Shown here one piece after another: positions 47,772-57,564 of a DNA stretch of 64,000 bases. The position numbers were made by a program, and so were the translations under genes. The stretch's first letter is position 1. Every line of letters starts with the position of its first letter. Below the pieces are notes generated by a model that was not told where the DNA came from, ran no database searches, and worked only from the letters and a program-made list of their open reading frames with translations. The stretch lies in assembly GCA_021209875.1 (NCBI GenBank), contig JAGYVD010000004.1, forward strand, positions 2,356,001 through 2,420,000. Reading direction: 5' to 3'. The DNA is from Rosellinia necatrix (lineage: Eukaryota > Ascomycota > Sordariomycetes > Xylariales > Xylariaceae).

Positions 47772-48956
47772 ATGTTTAACGTGCGCCGGCTTTTCGTCAG
47801 CGCCCTGCTGTTGCTGGGCTTCAGCGCTATCCTGCTCGCGCAGACCGCTGAGGCAAGCAAGGGCCCCAAGATCACCCACAAGGTCTACTTCGACATCCAG
47901 CATGGCGACGAGGCTCTCGGCCGCATCGTCATCGGCCTCTACGGCAAGACCGTCCCCAAGACCACGGAGAACTTCCGCGCCCTCGCTACTGGTGAGAAGG
48001 GCTACGGCTACAAGGGCTCGACCTTCCACCGTGTCATCAAGCAGTTCATGATCCAGGGCGGTGACTTCACCAAGGGCGATGGCACTGGTGGCAAGTCCAG
48101 TGAGTATAATACAATAGCTAGAGAGGCCCCCCATAGAAAGCACAGTTTGCTGACGGATCTGATATTACAGTTTATGGTGACCGCTTTGAGGACGAGAACT
48201 TCAAGCTAAAGCACTCCAAGCCTGGTCTGCTGTCCATGGCCAACGCCGGCAAGGATACCAACGGCTCCCAGTTTTTCATTACCACCGTCGTCACCTCGTA
48301 AGCAGCCCTTCGTCTCCTCTACCGGCTCGATGGCGCAACTCCAGTGAGCTAACTTGAACTACACAGTTGGCTCGATGGCCGACATGTCGTCTTCGGCGAG
48401 GTGCTTGAGGGCATGGACATCGTGACCAAGATTGAGAATGCCAAGACACAGCCCGGCGACAAGCCCGAGGCGACGGTCAAGATTGCGGACAGTGGCGAGT
48501 TGGAGGTGCCCCCTGAAGGTATTCACGTGGAACTATAGTCACATACACAAGAACATGCACCCACCCTGATGTACCTTCTTCCCATTCCTCTCGCTGGCTC
48601 GTAAAGAAAAGAAATGGAAACCAAAGGGGACCAATGTCGTTAAACCCGCCTGCTCGCCTGCTCGTCTGCTCGTCTGCTCGTCTGCCTCTTATATCTATTG
48701 TTGCTCTTGGTGCATTTCGCTGATACGTAGTTTACTTGTTTCCGCAGGACTCTCGGGATCGGCCGAATGGGCCGCGGGCGCCACGGGCGGCGACGAAACT
48801 CCCATTGTTGATGTAGAGACCCCAGCAGAGGGTTGGTCCGCTGTGCAGAAGGGCCTGCTGTTCCTCGTCGTGATCGGTGCTGTTGGATTCTACGTTCGCT
48901 GGACACAGCAACGGGATGAGCGTGACAACCTAGGATACGAGAAGACAATGGCGTAA
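47772..48956 (+). CDS. ER peptidyl-prolyl isomerase, cyclophilin B (two possible C-termini)
   Basis: Exons 47772-48099, 48171-48297 and 48367 onward. Residues 1-28 are a signal peptide ([20 protein letters not shown]). The cyclophilin domain has [15 protein letters not shown] (Arg87), NGSQFFITT and [12 protein letters not shown], all catalytic-site blocks. If exon 3 is read through, the protein ends IHVEL at 48538 (208 residues), an H-x-E-L tail resembling the HDEL ER-retrieval signal. If the GTATTC donor at 48519 is used with the CCGCAG acceptor at 48747, exon 4 (48748-48956) adds a tail with a transmembrane helix ([15 protein letters not shown]) and a basic cytosolic end (271 residues). Both are in phase. 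A membrane-anchored and a retrieved soluble form are thus possible. The skipped intron carries CTGCTCGT repeats (48650-48685). Confidence 0.88.
48650..48685. repeat. CTGCTCGT tandem repeat in cyclophilin intron 3 / 3' region
   Basis: About four copies of an 8-bp CTGCTCGT unit, inside the optional terminal intron. Confidence 0.9.
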
Positions 48957-49361
48957 CTAGTAGTTGGGACCAGAACTTAATACAGCAACCTGGGGAAATG
49001 CGCGTACGATGTTGTACAAACTGTAAATTACTGGTTTGGGTTGGGTTGCAGGACAATTACACTCAAGCACGGTCAATCAATTGTGTGGCGCTACTCATGT
49101 GGTAGGTAGGTAGGTACCCCGGATAGCTACCTAGTCCAGCCAAACAGATAGCTTTTTGGGGTGATAAGGGGGGTTTTTTGAGGCCATCCAAAAAAAGATC
49201 CACCAGAATTTTGACATCCCACTTCGCCTGACCCCAACTTACAAACAGTCAGCCAATCAACCAATCAACCATAAATTTATTCCCAGCTCTCGGTGCCGCT
49301 TCTCCTGAACAGACGGACACTTACTGAAAAAGAAGAGAATTCAAATAACCGGAAGGGGAAA
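48957..49361. promoter_or_regulatory. Spacer between cyclophilin B and TRM112
   Basis: 405 bp, with a TAGG tract at 49101-49117 and G/T homopolymer runs. It should hold the cyclophilin 3' end and the TRM112 promoter. Confidence 0.5.
49101..49117. repeat. (TAGG)n tract ending GGTACC
   Basis: Four GTAG units ending in GGTACC; the dispersed TAGG/CCTA family. Confidence 0.85.
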
Positions 49362-49832
49362 ATGAAGGTCCTAAGCCTCAATTTTCTGACGTGCGCCGTC
49401 AAGGCGTGCAAAACCCAATCCAACTCGTACCCGCTGCATCCCAAGGACGCCGAGCTCGTGCAGGATGACATCGAGCTCAACGAGGACTTCCTCGTCGGCT
49501 TGCTGCCGCGCATAGACTGGGCCGCGCTTTCCATCACTGCTACTGAGGTATGTTGCCTTTCTCATCCGCGAGCTTTATTGCAGATTTTGATTGCCGGTGG
49601 GGGATGAGCCCGCATCCGGACCGCGAGTGCGACCCGGGGGAGGGAGGGAGTGGAGGGGCGAGACGACTCCTGCGCCTAGTATTAGATGGACATCGACGAG
49701 GTGCCAGTATAACGTGTTCCCTTGCTCATCGATAGCACGGTGGGGGAGAGGATGAGGTGTCTTGGGTTGTATATTCCATTCCCCCTCCACCTCTCCTTCT
49801 TATAACTCCCCATATTTACTATGCATGCATGC

Positions 49833-49880
<48 letters not shown>

Positions 49881-50131
49881 CTGTGTGTATATGTGTGTAT
49901 ATATGTGTGATATGCGACTGACCACCCGTGCAGCTCGGCTTCCCGGCCCTACCCTCTACGCCGCCCACGCCCGAGGACCTGCGCGCGGACGGCAAGACGC
50001 TCCGCGACCTGCACGGCCTCCTGCTGGAGACGCAGATGGTCGAGGGCAAGCTCGTGTGCGCCAGCTGCGGCCACGAGTACGCCGTGCGCGAGGGCATCGC
50101 CAACTTCCTGCTGCCCAGCCACCTCGTCTAA
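49362..50131 (+). CDS. TRM112: Multifunctional methyltransferase subunit TRM112
   Basis: Two exons, 49362-49547 and 49934-50131, give 127 residues. The GTATGT donor and CGTGCAG acceptor leave phase 0. The protein is a small zinc-finger scaffold: Cys11 and Cys16 (TCAVKACK) with Cys104 and Cys107 (KLVCASCGHEY) form the metal site. MKVLSLNFLTC, PRIDWAALSITATELG and VREGIANFLLPSHLV are family-typical. Trm112 activates several methyltransferases for tRNA (Trm9, Trm11), rRNA (Bud23) and translation release factor (Mtq2). The single intron is 386 bp, the longest in the window, and carries a long AT/GT microsatellite. A poly-A run lies just downstream of the stop. Confidence 0.93.
49821..49909. repeat. 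(ATGC)n-(AT)n-(GT)n microsatellite in TRM112 intron
   Basis: GCATGCATGCATGTATAT merges into about 18 AT units, then GTGTGTGT runs. It ends about 24 bp before the 3' splice site. Confidence 0.95.
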
Positions 50132-51141
50132 AGAGAAGGGGGGGCCGAGGCAAAAAAAAAAAAAGAAGGAAAAAAAAAAACAAAAAAGAGACACCCTCCG
50201 GAAATCTTCATCTCCTCCCCATTTCACCTCACTGCTTCCCTCTCCCTCCCCTCCAACATTTTTATTTCAACGTGGGAGTTGTCGACCCAAGTCGTGCATG
50301 GTGAATTGCTTTCCAACCCTCCCGCCCCCCTCGCCCTACCCCAACACCCCTTTACCGGTCTTTTCTCGCCGCGGCAATAGCCACGGAGTATAATAAAGGC
50401 GGAGGGCAATGGGGAGAGTTTGTATGGGAAGAGAGATGTGGAACAAAGCGAAAATAATGAACGCTTCGGTGGCTTCCACCCGCGTTATGATCACCCTTCG
50501 CGTATCAAAAATGGACAGATCTAAACAGGCGTATGGAATTCATGGAGGCGGCAGCTAGAGACACCTGGCATATGCTTCTTACGATCGGAGCGGTGTGACG
50601 GGCTTGATGATCCGGTCGAGAGCAACCGGAAGCGAAATTTAGCAAACGATCATGGCACAAAGCTAATGCATGCGATGGGAGCCATATGGCACAATATGGG
50701 CGTTAACGCTGCTACAATCGATTAGGCTGATATGTCGACTTGGTAGAGGGAAATCTATCATCGTGTCTATCACATGCAGAAAGGTGCTGTGCTCCAAGTC
50801 AATCATCCAAGATGTCAACATAATTACGGTAAACCATCACTTGACTACGATAGCTCGTCTGACTGACTAAATCCAAACACGTCCTGCTGTAGAATAGGAA
50901 AGGGGAAATAATAGTTGATTGGACTCCTAAACTGGGTACCTATACACACAATTATCTTCGCCGAGGCATGACGAAGATAGTGCCTTATGCCCGAAGCGCC
51001 TTTCAGGCTCTATGCCAAACCCGTAACCTTTAACTCCTAATGATAGAATTCGTACACTTTGCCTGACATCTTATAGTGTGTTACCCGGCGTACCTGCCGA
51101 AGCGTACAGTGGGAAATTGAGGTGTACTTCTGCGTATCTGG
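50132..51141. other. Convergent 3' spacer, no gene seen
   Basis: About 1 kb between the TRM112 and BIG1 3' ends. An A-rich stretch at 50153-50190 follows TRM112 directly. No recognisable coding frame. Confidence 0.5.
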
Positions 51142-52315
51142 TTACTGCGACTTCTTTTGAGCCGCCGGGCCCATATCCTTATCGAAAGCACCGTACGAGA
51201 CCTCCAGACTGGCTAGGGCAGAGATACCGACATATAGAATAGACATCAAGATGATGAGGGCGATTAGGCCCATGAAAACGCCTATGGACAAGCCTGATTA
51301 GCACCGCGCCTATTTTATGTGACAACGACATATCGCCAGGATACATAGGAGGGGGAGAATGCGTACCGGGAGTGAAGTATTGATATTTCGCGAACAGGGG
51401 TAGCTTCCTATCACTCTTTTCTTGTCTCCGAACTCCATTGGAGTTATGAAGACGCCTCTTGAGCTCCGATTGGCCCACACCGCTGTCAGTAAATTCGGAT
51501 GTGTATGTCTGGGGTGTCTCTGTCCGGGGCCCGCCAGCGTAGATGACGGTGTAGGAGTCGCCCGCGGACGCTTCGTATTGCTCAAGAACTAAACCTAGCT
51601 CGTCATCTGGAAGGAGGATGTAAGTTAGCAAATTAGCGAACAACGCAAGACAATCCCGGTAATAATCGGGTTCTCGACAAGCTCTGTGCCGCTGGACGGG
51701 TATTGGGAGCGGAAGTTGGCTGGTCGGAATGGGGGAAGGGACGCGATTTCTCACCATTTCCCTTCAGGGCCTTTGCGCTTTCGGCAGGGGATGACGGCAC
51801 GGGCGAGAGCTCAATCATGTCGATGGCGGAGCGTGGCAGCTGGCACGTCTCGCGAACATAGTCGGCGATGGACTTTACGTCGAACTCGCCGGCGACCTCG
51901 GCGACGCTATAGCTGCTGGTGGCGTGACTGAGGAAGCCACTGAGCTTTGGCACGGCTGCTTTGGAGCTCAGATGCCCGGCGTTCAGGTTCGGCTGGGAGA
52001 TGAAGAGATAGTGGTTCGTCGGGCATGATGAGAGGAGCTGTTTTGTCGACTCGAGGACCCTTGAGCTTGATTGCAGCTGGTCTTGGCTTGTTGATGCCGA
52101 AAGCCTACGGAGAAATATCACGTTAGCAGGCCTCTCAAGCGGTGGCAGCAGTCCGCTGTGTGATGGGTGAGTGGCAACACGGTGGCGTCCCAGGCTCGAC
52201 CGAGAGTCGCCATCACGTACTTCGCTGTAGAGAATAGGATGAAGGGGGAGGAATCCGAGAAGGCATGCGCCGACGCGCAGAGGCCCGCGATGGCCGCAGT
52301 TATCGACAAATGCAT
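51142..52315 (-). CDS. BIG1: BIG1, ER membrane protein of beta-1,6-glucan synthesis
   Basis: Four exons, 52315-52221, 52104-51755, 51606-51367 and 51281-51142, give 274 residues; all joins close. Exon 1 is a signal peptide (MHLSITAAIAGLCASAHA) followed by FSDSSPFILFSTAK. The lumenal domain contains TNHYLFISQPNLNAGHL and YTVIYAGGP. PLFAKYQYFTPGVFMGLIALIILMSILYVG is the C-terminal transmembrane segment, and ALASLEVSYGAFDKDMGP the cytosolic tail, matching fungal BIG1. Its C-terminal membrane region is also related to V-ATPase assembly proteins (Ac45/Voa1). BIG1 is needed for normal beta-1,6-glucan in the wall and acts in the ER. The weakest splice call is exon 1/2. Confidence 0.9.
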
Positions 52316-52461
52316 CTTGTTTGCCCCGATCCTGCTGCTGTTTTTGCTGTTGATAAGTGTAGGTAGCGTTTGCTGTTGAAAATGAAGAGGTCTTGTTGAG
52401 ACCCTCACTACTAGATCTACGTAGCTGAGCGTGAGAGCCGGTAATGCAGCTGTGGAAGTCT

Positions 52462-52690
52462 ACTACTTACTTAGGTAGGTACTTACCTAGGTAGGTAGTT
52501 AGTAGGTGGTTACCATGTAGGCTGTGACTTAGAGGGTTCAATTCATGCAATGCGCCTGAAACAGGTACCTAATTTATATACCTAAGTAGGTACTTACCTG
52601 CCGAGGTAGGTGTCTTACCCCTAGAAGGTAGGTCTGAACATACCTACTTACCTACCTACCTACCTACTTGTAGATGTCAGACACCTAGAC
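52462..52690. repeat. TAGG/CCTA palindromic cluster
   Basis: Alternating TACTTAC, TAGGTAGGTACTTACCTAGG and CCTACCTACC runs, reading on both strands with CCTAGG centres. Confidence 0.85.
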
Positions 52691-52699
52691 TAGACGTTA

Positions 52700-52720
52700 A
52701 TACTACTACTACTACTACCA
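52700..52720. repeat. (TAC)n microsatellite
   Basis: Six to seven TAC units following a TAATAC start. Non-coding. Confidence 0.9.
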
Positions 52721-53202
52721 CCTACTTGTAGATTAGGTAGTTACTGCCTATCTAAATCACTACATAAAGATCTTTCTTGGGTATAACTAGATAAATTATA
52801 GAAATAGTAATTAGCTTAGTTTCCACAGTTCATTGATAGTTTTGCCTTGAGATATGAAATTTTTTTTTCCTTTTTTTTAAAGCCGGGATAGCCTTCACAA
52901 GATAGAAGGCATAGCCAGGTAGACAGTAACGGATCTATAGATCCTATTAAATACCTACCTAGGCAGGTACCCCCACTGTCGAGGCTAGGTAGGTACCTAC
53001 ATATTCAGCGAGCGAACATGCGCCAAAACTTTCTTATCGCGCCTTAGTTATCAGCGCATATTCATGGCTCCCAAATTTCCCCAAGCAGCACGCCTCAAGG
53101 GTGGCTTCAGTTCACATGCAAGCAAGCCCCCCTTCTACAGCCTCTCCTGGTGAATCGACACGGTAATTGTGAGACCTACCGGCACCACAGCCGTAGAGCG
53201 AT

Positions 53203-54007
53203 ATGTTCGCCCACCCACGTCCTAAGAAGGTGCTGGCGCCGCCGCCCAAGAAGCGCAAGAGACACCACACGATTGAGGAGATCAAGTTCGACAACGAGGC
53301 ACGTGCCGATTACTTGACGGGCTTCCACAAGCGGAAGCTGCAGCGAATCAAGCATGCCCAGGAACAGGCGGCTGAACAGGCCCGGCAGGAGAAAATCGAG
53401 ACCAGGAAACAGGTAAAAGCGATTCTCGACTTACTGAAGAAGTTGGGGGAGGCTCGCCGCCGCCCTCCCAATTTCAAAGCTTTGGACTTTGCTTCACGCC
53501 TGGGCAGAAGGGTTTACTAATTCGGCATCGCGTGGATATTAGATTCGGGAGGATCGGAAACGAGAAGTCGAGGAGCACGTCCAGGGCGTCCAGAATGCTC
53601 TGAAACAAGCAGCCCAGGCTGGCTACATTGATAGCGACGGGGACGGGGCATCAGATGATGGAACGGCGGAGGAATGGGGAGGGTTCCAAGACGCGCCCGC
53701 ACGACAGGACCTACTAGATCACGAGGAGGAGTACATCGACGAAGACCGTTTCACAACCGTAACAGTGGAGTCTGTCAACGTGACGAAAGACGGCTTGACA
53801 AGCTCACGGCCCGATGAGGAAGATTCGGCGAATGGGGAGGGAACCATAGATTTGCACATGAAGGCTACAGCAGAGAGGGAAAAGGGGCATGACAAGGGCC
53901 GACCCGCAACCAAGAAGAAACTGAAGTTTAGGTATGAGACCAAACTGGAAAGGCAGATCACGAATATCAAGCAGAAGGCCAAGAATAAAAGAAGGCCTAG
54001 GGATTGA
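53203..54007 (+). CDS. RRP17: Ribosome biogenesis nucleolar protein RRP17 / Nop25 family
   Basis: Two exons, 53203-53412 and 53543-54007, give 224 residues; the 130-bp intron has a TTTACTAAT branch point. The N-terminal basic block PPPKKRKR is a nuclear or nucleolar signal. It is followed by IEEIKFDNEARADYLTGFHKRKLQRIKHAQE, the defining motif, and IREDRKREVEEHVQ at the junction. Acidic and Ser-rich linkers precede a basic C-terminus, KKKLKFRYETKLERQITNIKQKAKNKRR. Yeast Rrp17 is a 5'-3' exonuclease of pre-60S processing. The length matches the family. Confidence 0.9.
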
Positions 54008-54365
54008 ATATCTTTTTTTTCTCTTTTTTAAGCAGCAGTCCCATCGGCGTACTTCGTAAATGGCAACATATCATACGCATCAGTAAGCGGCTTGATGAGT
54101 AGGAGGGCTTGCCACATGTGTTTTTTTTTTTTGTTTCGAAACTGCCATTCTATAATCCTTCAGCATTACCTCTCCTAACCGTACTCAACAGCGTGAGCTA
54201 GTCGATCAGCCACACAGCAATCCCTCTAAGTTGTCCGACATAACAAGTGTTAGGGAAATGAAACGTCCTTTCTCCACACACGTCGACATCACAACACGTC
54301 TTCCCCTTCCCCCTTCCTTCGTACCTCGCTCTTTCGGCGTGAATTCGGTCTATCGGGGCGGGTAT
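54008..54365. other. Convergent 3' spacer, no gene seen
   Basis: 358 bp between the RRP17 and tropomyosin 3' ends, with poly-T runs near 54012-54028 and 54120-54131. Nothing else seen. Confidence 0.5.
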
Positions 54366-55149
54366 TTAGATATTGCCAATTTCTTGCTGGAGGTCATCCA
54401 ACTCCTTCTGGAGGGTCGAGTGTTTCTTGGCCATCTCCTCGTACTTGGACTCCCACTGGTCTCGCTCGGCCTCGAGGGCTTGTACCTTGCGCTCAAAGTG
54501 GCCGGCTTTTACGTCAGTCTGGCGGAGCCTAAATGGGGAGGAGATACTGTTAGTTGGCTGCTGGGCGGTTATTGATACCATCACCGGAGAAGGTGCGACT
54601 TACTTCTCATTTGTCTCACGAAGGGTCTTATCAGCTTGCTCGGCCTCTTCCTCGAGCAGCTGGAGTCTTCGTTGGAGGGTCTCGTTATGCGTACCATGTT
54701 GCAGGCTCTCATCGGCCGACTTCTTCAGCTCCTTGACAGAGTTATCCATCTTTTCGTTCTCGCTCTCAAGGAGGCCGTTCTTGTGAGTGAGGGAGGTGAT
54801 CTCTTGCTCCTTGGCGAGGTTCTCTTGCTCAAGCGCTTTGATTCTAGCCTGTAGCTCTTCAACTTTAGCAGCAGACTCATCAGCCTCCACACGGAGCTGG
54901 GTCATGCGCTGTGGTGGGTAGTTACATTAGCATATATTCCCATGCACGCGAGAAACAACCGTCCACCGTCCACCATCCACAATCCACCGTCCAGCGGACA
55001 ATAAACACTCAGCCATGTAGCGCTGCCTCTTGCAGGTTGGGATGCGAACAGGCGCATAAACCCGGCTGTTGTGGTTGTTGGTGCTGGTGATGGTGGGGTA
55101 GAGAAAGGGGGATGGGTCGCCGGCAGCTCACCTCCTTAATGCGTTCCAT
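54366..55149 (-). CDS. TPM1: Tropomyosin
   Basis: Three exons, 55149-55132, 54908-54604 and 54528-54366, give 161 residues. Exon 1 codes only MERIKE; the 223-bp intron 1 carries a GTCCACC-type minisatellite (54958-54995). The protein is one continuous coiled coil with heptads such as RVEADESAAKVEELQARIKALE, ENLAKEQEITSLTHKN and KVQALEAERDQWESKYEEM, ending EIGNI, the short fungal C-terminus. The MERIKERMTQLRVEADES start is the conserved end-to-end overlap. Fungal tropomyosins are about 161 residues, as here. It stabilises formin-made actin cables. Divergent from the D-box gene; convergent with RRP17. Confidence 0.95.
54958..54995. repeat. CCGTCCACCATCCA-type minisatellite in tropomyosin intron 1
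   Basis: Four to five imperfect GTCCACC units within the 223-bp intron. Confidence 0.85.
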
Positions 55150-56073
55150 TGCTAGGGCGATTGCGTGCTTGGGTGCGTCTGAAGAAACGAGGCTTCAGGA
55201 GAGAGGCGAAGGCGGAGAGAAGAAACGGTGGTGGATACAACGATGGCTTGAAATCAAGGCCGGTTAAAGCGAGGGCAGGTTGAGGGTGGAAGTGATAATA
55301 AAGGAAAGGAAGGTTGGCTGATGGGCTGGATGAATGGAGCGGAATTTCATGTGGTAAAGAGGGGGGTTTCGCCTTCCAAGTCGCAACTGCCCCGCCTCGG
55401 TTGCTGTCGACCCCCCCAGCACTGCTTGCAGCCTGCTGGGAGCCTGTTCCGCCCGCTGGCAAGGGGGACAATGGCAGCCAAATTAGGGGGCAGTTCACTA
55501 ATATCAGCTGTAATCCCCTGCCCTGTAACTTTGGTGTCTGCCTATCTCAAATCTGGTGCCCCAAGAAAAACTCTTTGCACTGTATAACAAGCGCAAGCTT
55601 GAGTTGACTTACCATGTGCCGTCTCGCCTATTCATACGGTACCTCCTGGTGGCCAAAACCTAGATACGTAATAGGCGCTAAATTAGTGCGCTAGCTCTCG
55701 TCAGGGGACTGCCTTTCAGGGGCTCTTGCGCCTCTACAGCATACGATTGGCCCCATGGTTACGGGCTCTGCCACAGTTGCTTAGCCAACTGGGTGAACTG
55801 TATTAGAAAGTAATTAAACAATCGAGACCTGCCCATCTTCGTCACCCAATCTAATCTAATCTGTTCAATCGAGCTCCATAACAACCACCAAACATTCGCC
55901 GCTACAGATGATAAACCACTCTTAGATCACCACCAGCTGAAATTACGCTACGAATCAAAGAAATAACCCCCTCCACTTCTCCTGGGTCGGTAGGAGAGCG
56001 AAGTTGCCAAGCGCCTCCAGACACATGAGTTTGTCCAAGGTCGTCGTCACATTCCAGAACTCCGGCTCAAAAC
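55150..56073. promoter_or_regulatory. Divergent promoter region, tropomyosin / D-box gene
   Basis: 924 bp with no recognisable coding frame apart from the short upstream ORF at 56025. GT- and CT-rich stretches lie near the middle. Confidence 0.5.
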
Positions 56074-56111
56074 ATGCTCGCAGTCCGCGATCAAGAGAAT
56101 TTGGCGTCTAG
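56025..56111 (+). promoter_or_regulatory. Upstream ORF overlapping the start of the D-box gene
   Basis: An ATG at 56025 opens a 28-codon frame in the +1 phase relative to the main start at 56074. It ends at 56111, 38 bp inside the main coding region. If it is in the leader, it would compete for scanning ribosomes. Confidence 0.5.
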
Positions 56112-57564
56112 CCACCGGCATGGCGCCGCTGTCAAGCAGCAGCAGCAGCAGGTCCAGGCTAGCCGTCAGCTTGGGCCAAAGACACCCAGAGCCAGATATG
56201 CCAGAACACCAATGAAGATCCCCCTCAACGACGAGAACGGCGGAAATGGCGTGGCGTTCAAGGGTGGCGACAAGACCAATTTCGTGACCCCAATGAGTAA
56301 GTTGTCGCCGAGGGATGCTACCTGGAAACGCATACTAACGAGCGATCGTCAAATAGCACAGCGCGCACGAGCCGTCCTGGGCGACAAAACAACCAACGCG
56401 AAGGCCAAAGGCCTACAGACCGTCAACGCCAAAGGCCCTGTGAAGGAAGTCGAGCAGTCGCAGGTTAAGTCTCGCAACACGGTCCGGCCTAAGCAGAGAG
56501 AACCCCAGGCAGAGACACAGAAGTTACAGGTCCACGTGGAGGAAACGGATCCCTCGAGTGAAGATGAGATCGAATACTGCCCCCCCAGACCCAGGGACCT
56601 TCGATACGAATCAGACGTGTTCCCCGATGGCGTCCTCACCTTTGACGCGCTCAAGCGCGAAAACGTGATGAGGGGCTACCACCGATACTACTTCAACCCC
56701 ATTGACCGGAACGGGGTATCCAGGTCGGACAGACTGTTACAGGACGAGAGCAAGAAGACGATAAAGGACTTAGAGAGAGGAATCAAGGAAGACTTGGACC
56801 AGCTAGACTGGAGCGTCAAAGCCGAGCTGGACCCCGACCCCAAAGTAGTCAAGAAAGCATCCGCTTCCACAATGCTGCCAGCGCCTCGAAATCCACTCTC
56901 GACCGTCCGATCCCGGAGCGCAGCCAGCTTTTTATCGATGGATGACACGACGAAGTCGATGCAGCGGAAGGCGGGCGGCGGGGTGCCCGGCATCAGCAAG
57001 CCCGTGCACAAGAAGTCTTCATCTGTCTTTGTTATGCCGACGCTGAGGGCCGGCCGGCCGGCCAGCTCGCAGCTCCCGGCCATGCCGAAGAAGTCGGGCA
57101 CCCAGCTGGAGGCCACCTCGCGGACGACCATCGGGTACAACCGCGGCCGCGCCACCGCCTCGCTGCTCAACAGGGCCACGGCCCCTGGCCGCGTCAGAAA
57201 GAACCCGCTGGCGCCGACCCCCGCCGCCTTCAAGCCCCCGCGCGCGCCGCTCTCCCGCTCCAACACCACCCTGTCCAACGACTCCGACAGGACCGTCACC
57301 CCCTCTCTCTACGCGCATGAACGGGCGTCGGCCTCAGGCGAGGACGACGAGGCGGCGGCGTGGGAGCGGCGCGTCCCCTTCCTGTCCGTCTTCGACCCCC
57401 GTCATCGTGGCAGCGGAGAAGACGAGGAGGAAGAAGAAGAAGAAGCAGAAGCAGGTAGCGATGACGACCTCTACGGCAACCAAGGCAGAGCGTCGACGTT
57501 CCCTGACGACGACGACGACGATGACGACGCCACCAGCGAATTCGAGCTAAAGCTTCTCCACTAG
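56074..57564 (+). CDS. Conserved fungal D-box protein, candidate securin
   Basis: Two exons, 56074-56296 and 56357-57564, give 476 residues. The intron is 60 bp with GTAAGT and a perfect ATACTAAC branch point, and it contains no stop. Its removal gives NFVTPMTQRARAVLGDKTTN. RAVLGDKTTN at 79-88 resembles an RxxL destruction box. A DQENLASS near the N-terminus, KTPRARYARTPMKIPLNDENGG, and EDEIEYCPPRPRDLRYESDVFPDGVLTFDAL at about 143-173 follow; a basic, Ser-rich middle and a very acidic tail (EEEEEEEAEA, DDDDDDDD) complete it. D-box, TP motifs and acidic EIEYxPP are shared in kind with fission-yeast Cut2 securin. The family identity is an inference from motifs; no enzyme domain is visible. Confidence 0.7.
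   Translation: MLAVRDQENLASSHRHGAAVKQQQQQVQASRQLGPKTPRARYARTPMKIPLNDENGGNGVAFKGGDKTNFVTPMSKLSPRDATWKRILTSDRQIAQRARAVLGDKTTNAKAKGLQTVNAKGPVKEVEQSQVKSRNTVRPKQREPQAETQKLQVHVEETDPSSEDEIEYCPPRPRDLRYESDVFPDGVLTFDALKRENVMRGYHRYYFNPIDRNGVSRSDRLLQDESKKTIKDLERGIKEDLDQLDWSVKAELDPDPKVVKKASASTMLPAPRNPLSTVRSRSAASFLSMDDTTKSMQRKAGGGVPGISKPVHKKSSSVFVMPTLRAGRPASSQLPAMPKKSGTQLEATSRTTIGYNRGRATASLLNRATAPGRVRKNPLAPTPAAFKPPRAPLSRSNTTLSNDSDRTVTPSLYAHERASASGEDDEAAAWERRVPFLSVFDPRHRGSGEDEEEEEEEAEAGSDDDLYGNQGRASTFPDDDDDDDDATSEFELKLLH

Larger units (their letters stand above)
52316..53202. promoter_or_regulatory. Divergent promoter region, BIG1 / RRP17, repeat-filled
   Basis: 887 bp containing two TAGG/CCTA clusters (52462-52690 and 52945-53000), a (TAC)n tract at 52700-52720, and a T-rich run near 52859-52880. 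Both promoters must lie here. Confidence 0.55.

Noticed and set aside
52520..52560. GGGTTCAATTC as a possible tRNA B box
   Set aside because: The flanking bases do not form a T-stem and no acceptor stem could be paired.
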